This document shows, piece after piece, positions 4,590-6,247 of a stretch of DNA of 6,247 bases. Source of the DNA: Nitrospinota bacterium (GTDB taxonomy: Bacteria > Tectomicrobia > Entotheonellia > J063); contig RFHZ01000237.1 of the NCBI GenBank assembly GCA_003696125.1, positions 1 to 6,247 of the forward strand. Reading direction: 5' to 3'. The number at the start of each line of letters is the position of its first letter. Position 1 is the first letter of the stretch. Made by a program: the position numbers and the translations under genes. A model generated the notes under the pieces. The model searched no databases. It was given only the letters and a program-made list of their open reading frames with translations, and was not told where the DNA came from.

Positions 4590-6247
4590 ATGGATACGGC
4601 ATGGATTCGGGAATATGTGGGATGGGCGGAGTTGGATCCGGTAACACCGGTGGTTGCAGGGACCTATGGAACCTGGACCCTGACCTATCACGTTGGGAAA
4701 TACGGGGTAGACGATGGAGGGACCATTGTGGTCTGTGTCCGTACCGCCTGTGACTGGGGGCGGCCACAACTGGAAGATCCCCAGGCGCCAGACTACCTCA
4801 CCGTCACCACCACCGGTCAGGCATCGCTCCGTGTACGCTACGATCCCAAGGCCTATATCCGTCCCTGGCCCAAAGGAATCGTGATCGATGTGTACGACGG
4901 ATACCTCTCGCCCGGGGATACGGTCACCATCATCTATGGGGACCGAAGCCAGGGATCACCAGGGAGCCGGGCCCAGACCTTCTGTGAGAAGACCTTCGAG
5001 TTTCGCGTGGTGGTCGATTGCTTTGGTACCGAACAGTACATCCACCTTCCCGATACCCCAACCCTCGAGATCATCAGCGGTCCGGCGGCAAAACTGGTGG
5101 CCATTCTCCCTGCAGAGGTCACCCCGGACGAAGAGGCCTGGATGCTGGTCAAAGCAGAAGATCGCTGGGGAAACCCGGCCGCAGGATACACCGGTAACGT
5201 GACTTTTGCGGCCGAAATCCCGGTGCAGGGACTCCCCTCTACCTATCGTTTTACCCCTGACGATCAGGGATGCCATCGTTTTTCCGGCCTCCGTTTCTCC
5301 CAACCCGGTGTGTACCGGATACGGGTCGAGGATAAGGAGCAGGGATTCTCGGCCGAGAGCAATCCCCTCGTCTGTCGATCGACCCCTCCTCTGTTCCGCC
5401 CGTACTGGGGGGATCTGCACGGGCAGAGCGAGGAGACGGTGGGGACCAACAGCGTGGAAGACTACTTCCGCTTTGCTAAAGAGAAAAGCGGTATCGACTT
5501 CTGTGGACATCAGGGAAACGACTTCCAGATCACCGCAGAGGTGTGGGCAGAGATTCAGCGGTGTGTGCAGCATTTCTACGAACCGGGGCGTTTTGTCACC
5601 TTCCTCGGGTACGAATGGTCGGGGAATACCTGTGCCGGGGGGGATCGCAATGTCTTCTTCCTGGCCGATCGGGCACCGATCTTCCGGAGCAGTCACTGGC
5701 AGGTTGCGGACAAATCGGATCAGGAGACCGACTGCTATCCTCTGCCTGTGCTCTACGAGCGCCTGCGGGGACAAGAGGTGATCCTGGTTCCCCATATCGG
5801 GGGACGCCGTGCCAATCTCGACTTCTTCGATCCCGCCCTGGAACCGGTCATCGAGATTCACTCTGCCTGGGGTACCTTTGAATGGTTTTGGGAAGAGGCC
5901 CTGCGCCGGGGATATCGAGTGGGGGTCGTGGCCAACAGCGATGGACACAAAGGCCGACCGGGAGCCAGCTATCCCGGGGCTTCGCAATTCGGGGTCTATG
6001 GCGGCCTCACCTGTATCTATGCCCGGGAGTTGACACGGGAGGCCCTCTGGGAGGCCCTGAAGCAGCGGCGAGTCTATGGCACAACGGGTGAGCGTATCCT
6101 GCTGATGGTACGCTGTGGAGAGCACTGGATGGGAGAGGAGTTTGGCGTAACCGAACCTCCCACCATCCGGGTGAGTGTGATCGGCACCGCAGGTATCGAA
6201 CAGATGGAACTAAGACGGGGACTGGAAACGATTCACACGGTAGCACC
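4590..6247 (+). CDS. DUF3604 family PHP-like protein, 3' end cut by the window
   Basis: The frame is open from ATG 4590 to the edge (552 complete codons, no stop). The start is firm: AAGGAG (4573-4578) and GGGGAG (4580-4585) precede it, and an in-frame TAA lies at 4572-4574. I recognise the family as DUF3604, whose function is not established. From memory, members are usually somewhat longer than 600 residues, so most of the protein is here. Residues 1 to about 265 look beta-rich (Ig-like, for example AAKLVAILPAEVTPDEEAWMLVKAEDRWGNP). From about 272 a PHP-like region begins with YWGDLHGQSEETVGT, then GHQGND (His307), GYEWSGN (Glu342), a GGDRNVFF segment, PHIGGR (His402), IEIHSAWGTFEWF (His424) and NSDGHKGRPG (Asp451, His453). 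These residues would suit a metal centre, as in PHP phosphoesterases and amidohydrolases. The second histidine of the usual HxH is Gln279. No signal peptide is seen, so the protein is probably cytoplasmic. The substrate is unknown. Confidence 0.9.
   Translation, partial: MDTAWIREYVGWAELDPVTPVVAGTYGTWTLTYHVGKYGVDDGGTIVVCVRTACDWGRPQLEDPQAPDYLTVTTTGQASLRVRYDPKAYIRPWPKGIVIDVYDGYLSPGDTVTIIYGDRSQGSPGSRAQTFCEKTFEFRVVVDCFGTEQYIHLPDTPTLEIISGPAAKLVAILPAEVTPDEEAWMLVKAEDRWGNPAAGYTGNVTFAAEIPVQGLPSTYRFTPDDQGCHRFSGLRFSQPGVYRIRVEDKEQGFSAESNPLVCRSTPPLFRPYWGDLHGQSEETVGTNSVEDYFRFAKEKSGIDFCGHQGNDFQITAEVWAEIQRCVQHFYEPGRFVTFLGYEWSGNTCAGGDRNVFFLADRAPIFRSSHWQVADKSDQETDCYPLPVLYERLRGQEVILVPHIGGRRANLDFFDPALEPVIEIHSAWGTFEWFWEEALRRGYRVGVVANSDGHKGRPGASYPGASQFGVYGGLTCIYARELTREALWEALKQRRVYGTTGERILLMVRCGEHWMGEEFGVTEPPTIRVSVIGTAGIEQMELRRGLETIHTVA

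Noticed and set aside
5206-5781. Plus-strand open frame of 191 codons inside the DUF3604 gene
   Set aside because: It is a shifted-frame shadow, rich in Arg, Ser and Pro as expected for out-of-frame reading, with no domain.
4956-6125. Long minus-strand open frame of 389 codons opposite the DUF3604 gene
   Set aside because: It lies fully antisense to a gene with clear family motifs, and its translation shows no recognisable domain. Long antisense frames are common opposite GC-rich coding sequence.
1-6247. CRISPR arrays, insertion sequences, prophage or defence genes
   Set aside because: No regularly spaced direct repeats, transposase or integrase motifs, or known defence domains were seen on either strand.

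Overview
The window looks like chromosomal DNA from a Gram-negative-type bacterium, probably an uncultured environmental lineage. It holds three parts: a minus-strand peptide/nickel-type (Opp/Dpp family) ABC import operon at 97-3729, a plus-strand tRNA-Val with its own promoter and terminator at 4148-4308, and the first 552 codons of a plus-strand DUF3604 (PHP-like) gene that runs off the right edge from 4590. The binding protein has a Sec signal peptide and no lipobox cysteine, which fits a periplasmic protein and therefore two membranes. The phylum cannot be fixed from this sequence.

The ABC operon reads right to left. A good sigma70-type promoter (TTGACT-N17-TATTTT on the minus strand) lies about 110 bases before the binding-protein start. 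The order is substrate-binding protein (2122-3729), a 94-base gap with a 10-bp hairpin, the DppB/OppB-like permease (1023-2027, GTG start), a 14-base gap, then the DppC/OppC-like permease (97-1008). A short terminator-like hairpin follows at 48-70. No ATPase gene is in the window. The three products would capture an oligopeptide or similar solute in the periplasm and pass it through a heterodimeric inner-membrane channel, powered by ATPases encoded elsewhere or just past the left edge.

The middle (3866-4147) contains no recognisable gene. It holds an 84-codon open stretch that I cannot identify. The tRNA unit follows: extended -10 promoter, 72-nt tRNA-Val(CAC) without an encoded CCA, and a strong intrinsic terminator.

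The right part starts with a near-consensus promoter (TTGACA-N17-TATAGT, 4383-4411) and a leader of about 170 bases, which carries a possible 8-codon leader ORF and a perfect 8-bp inverted repeat. The DUF3604 gene then begins at 4590. It encodes an N-terminal beta-rich region followed by a PHP-like metal-site region of unknown function, in which the usual HxH motif reads HGQ. The most interesting points are this unassigned, possibly metal-dependent enzyme next to a peptide-type importer, and its structured leader. No CRISPR array, insertion sequence, phage gene or clearly novel multi-gene system is visible.
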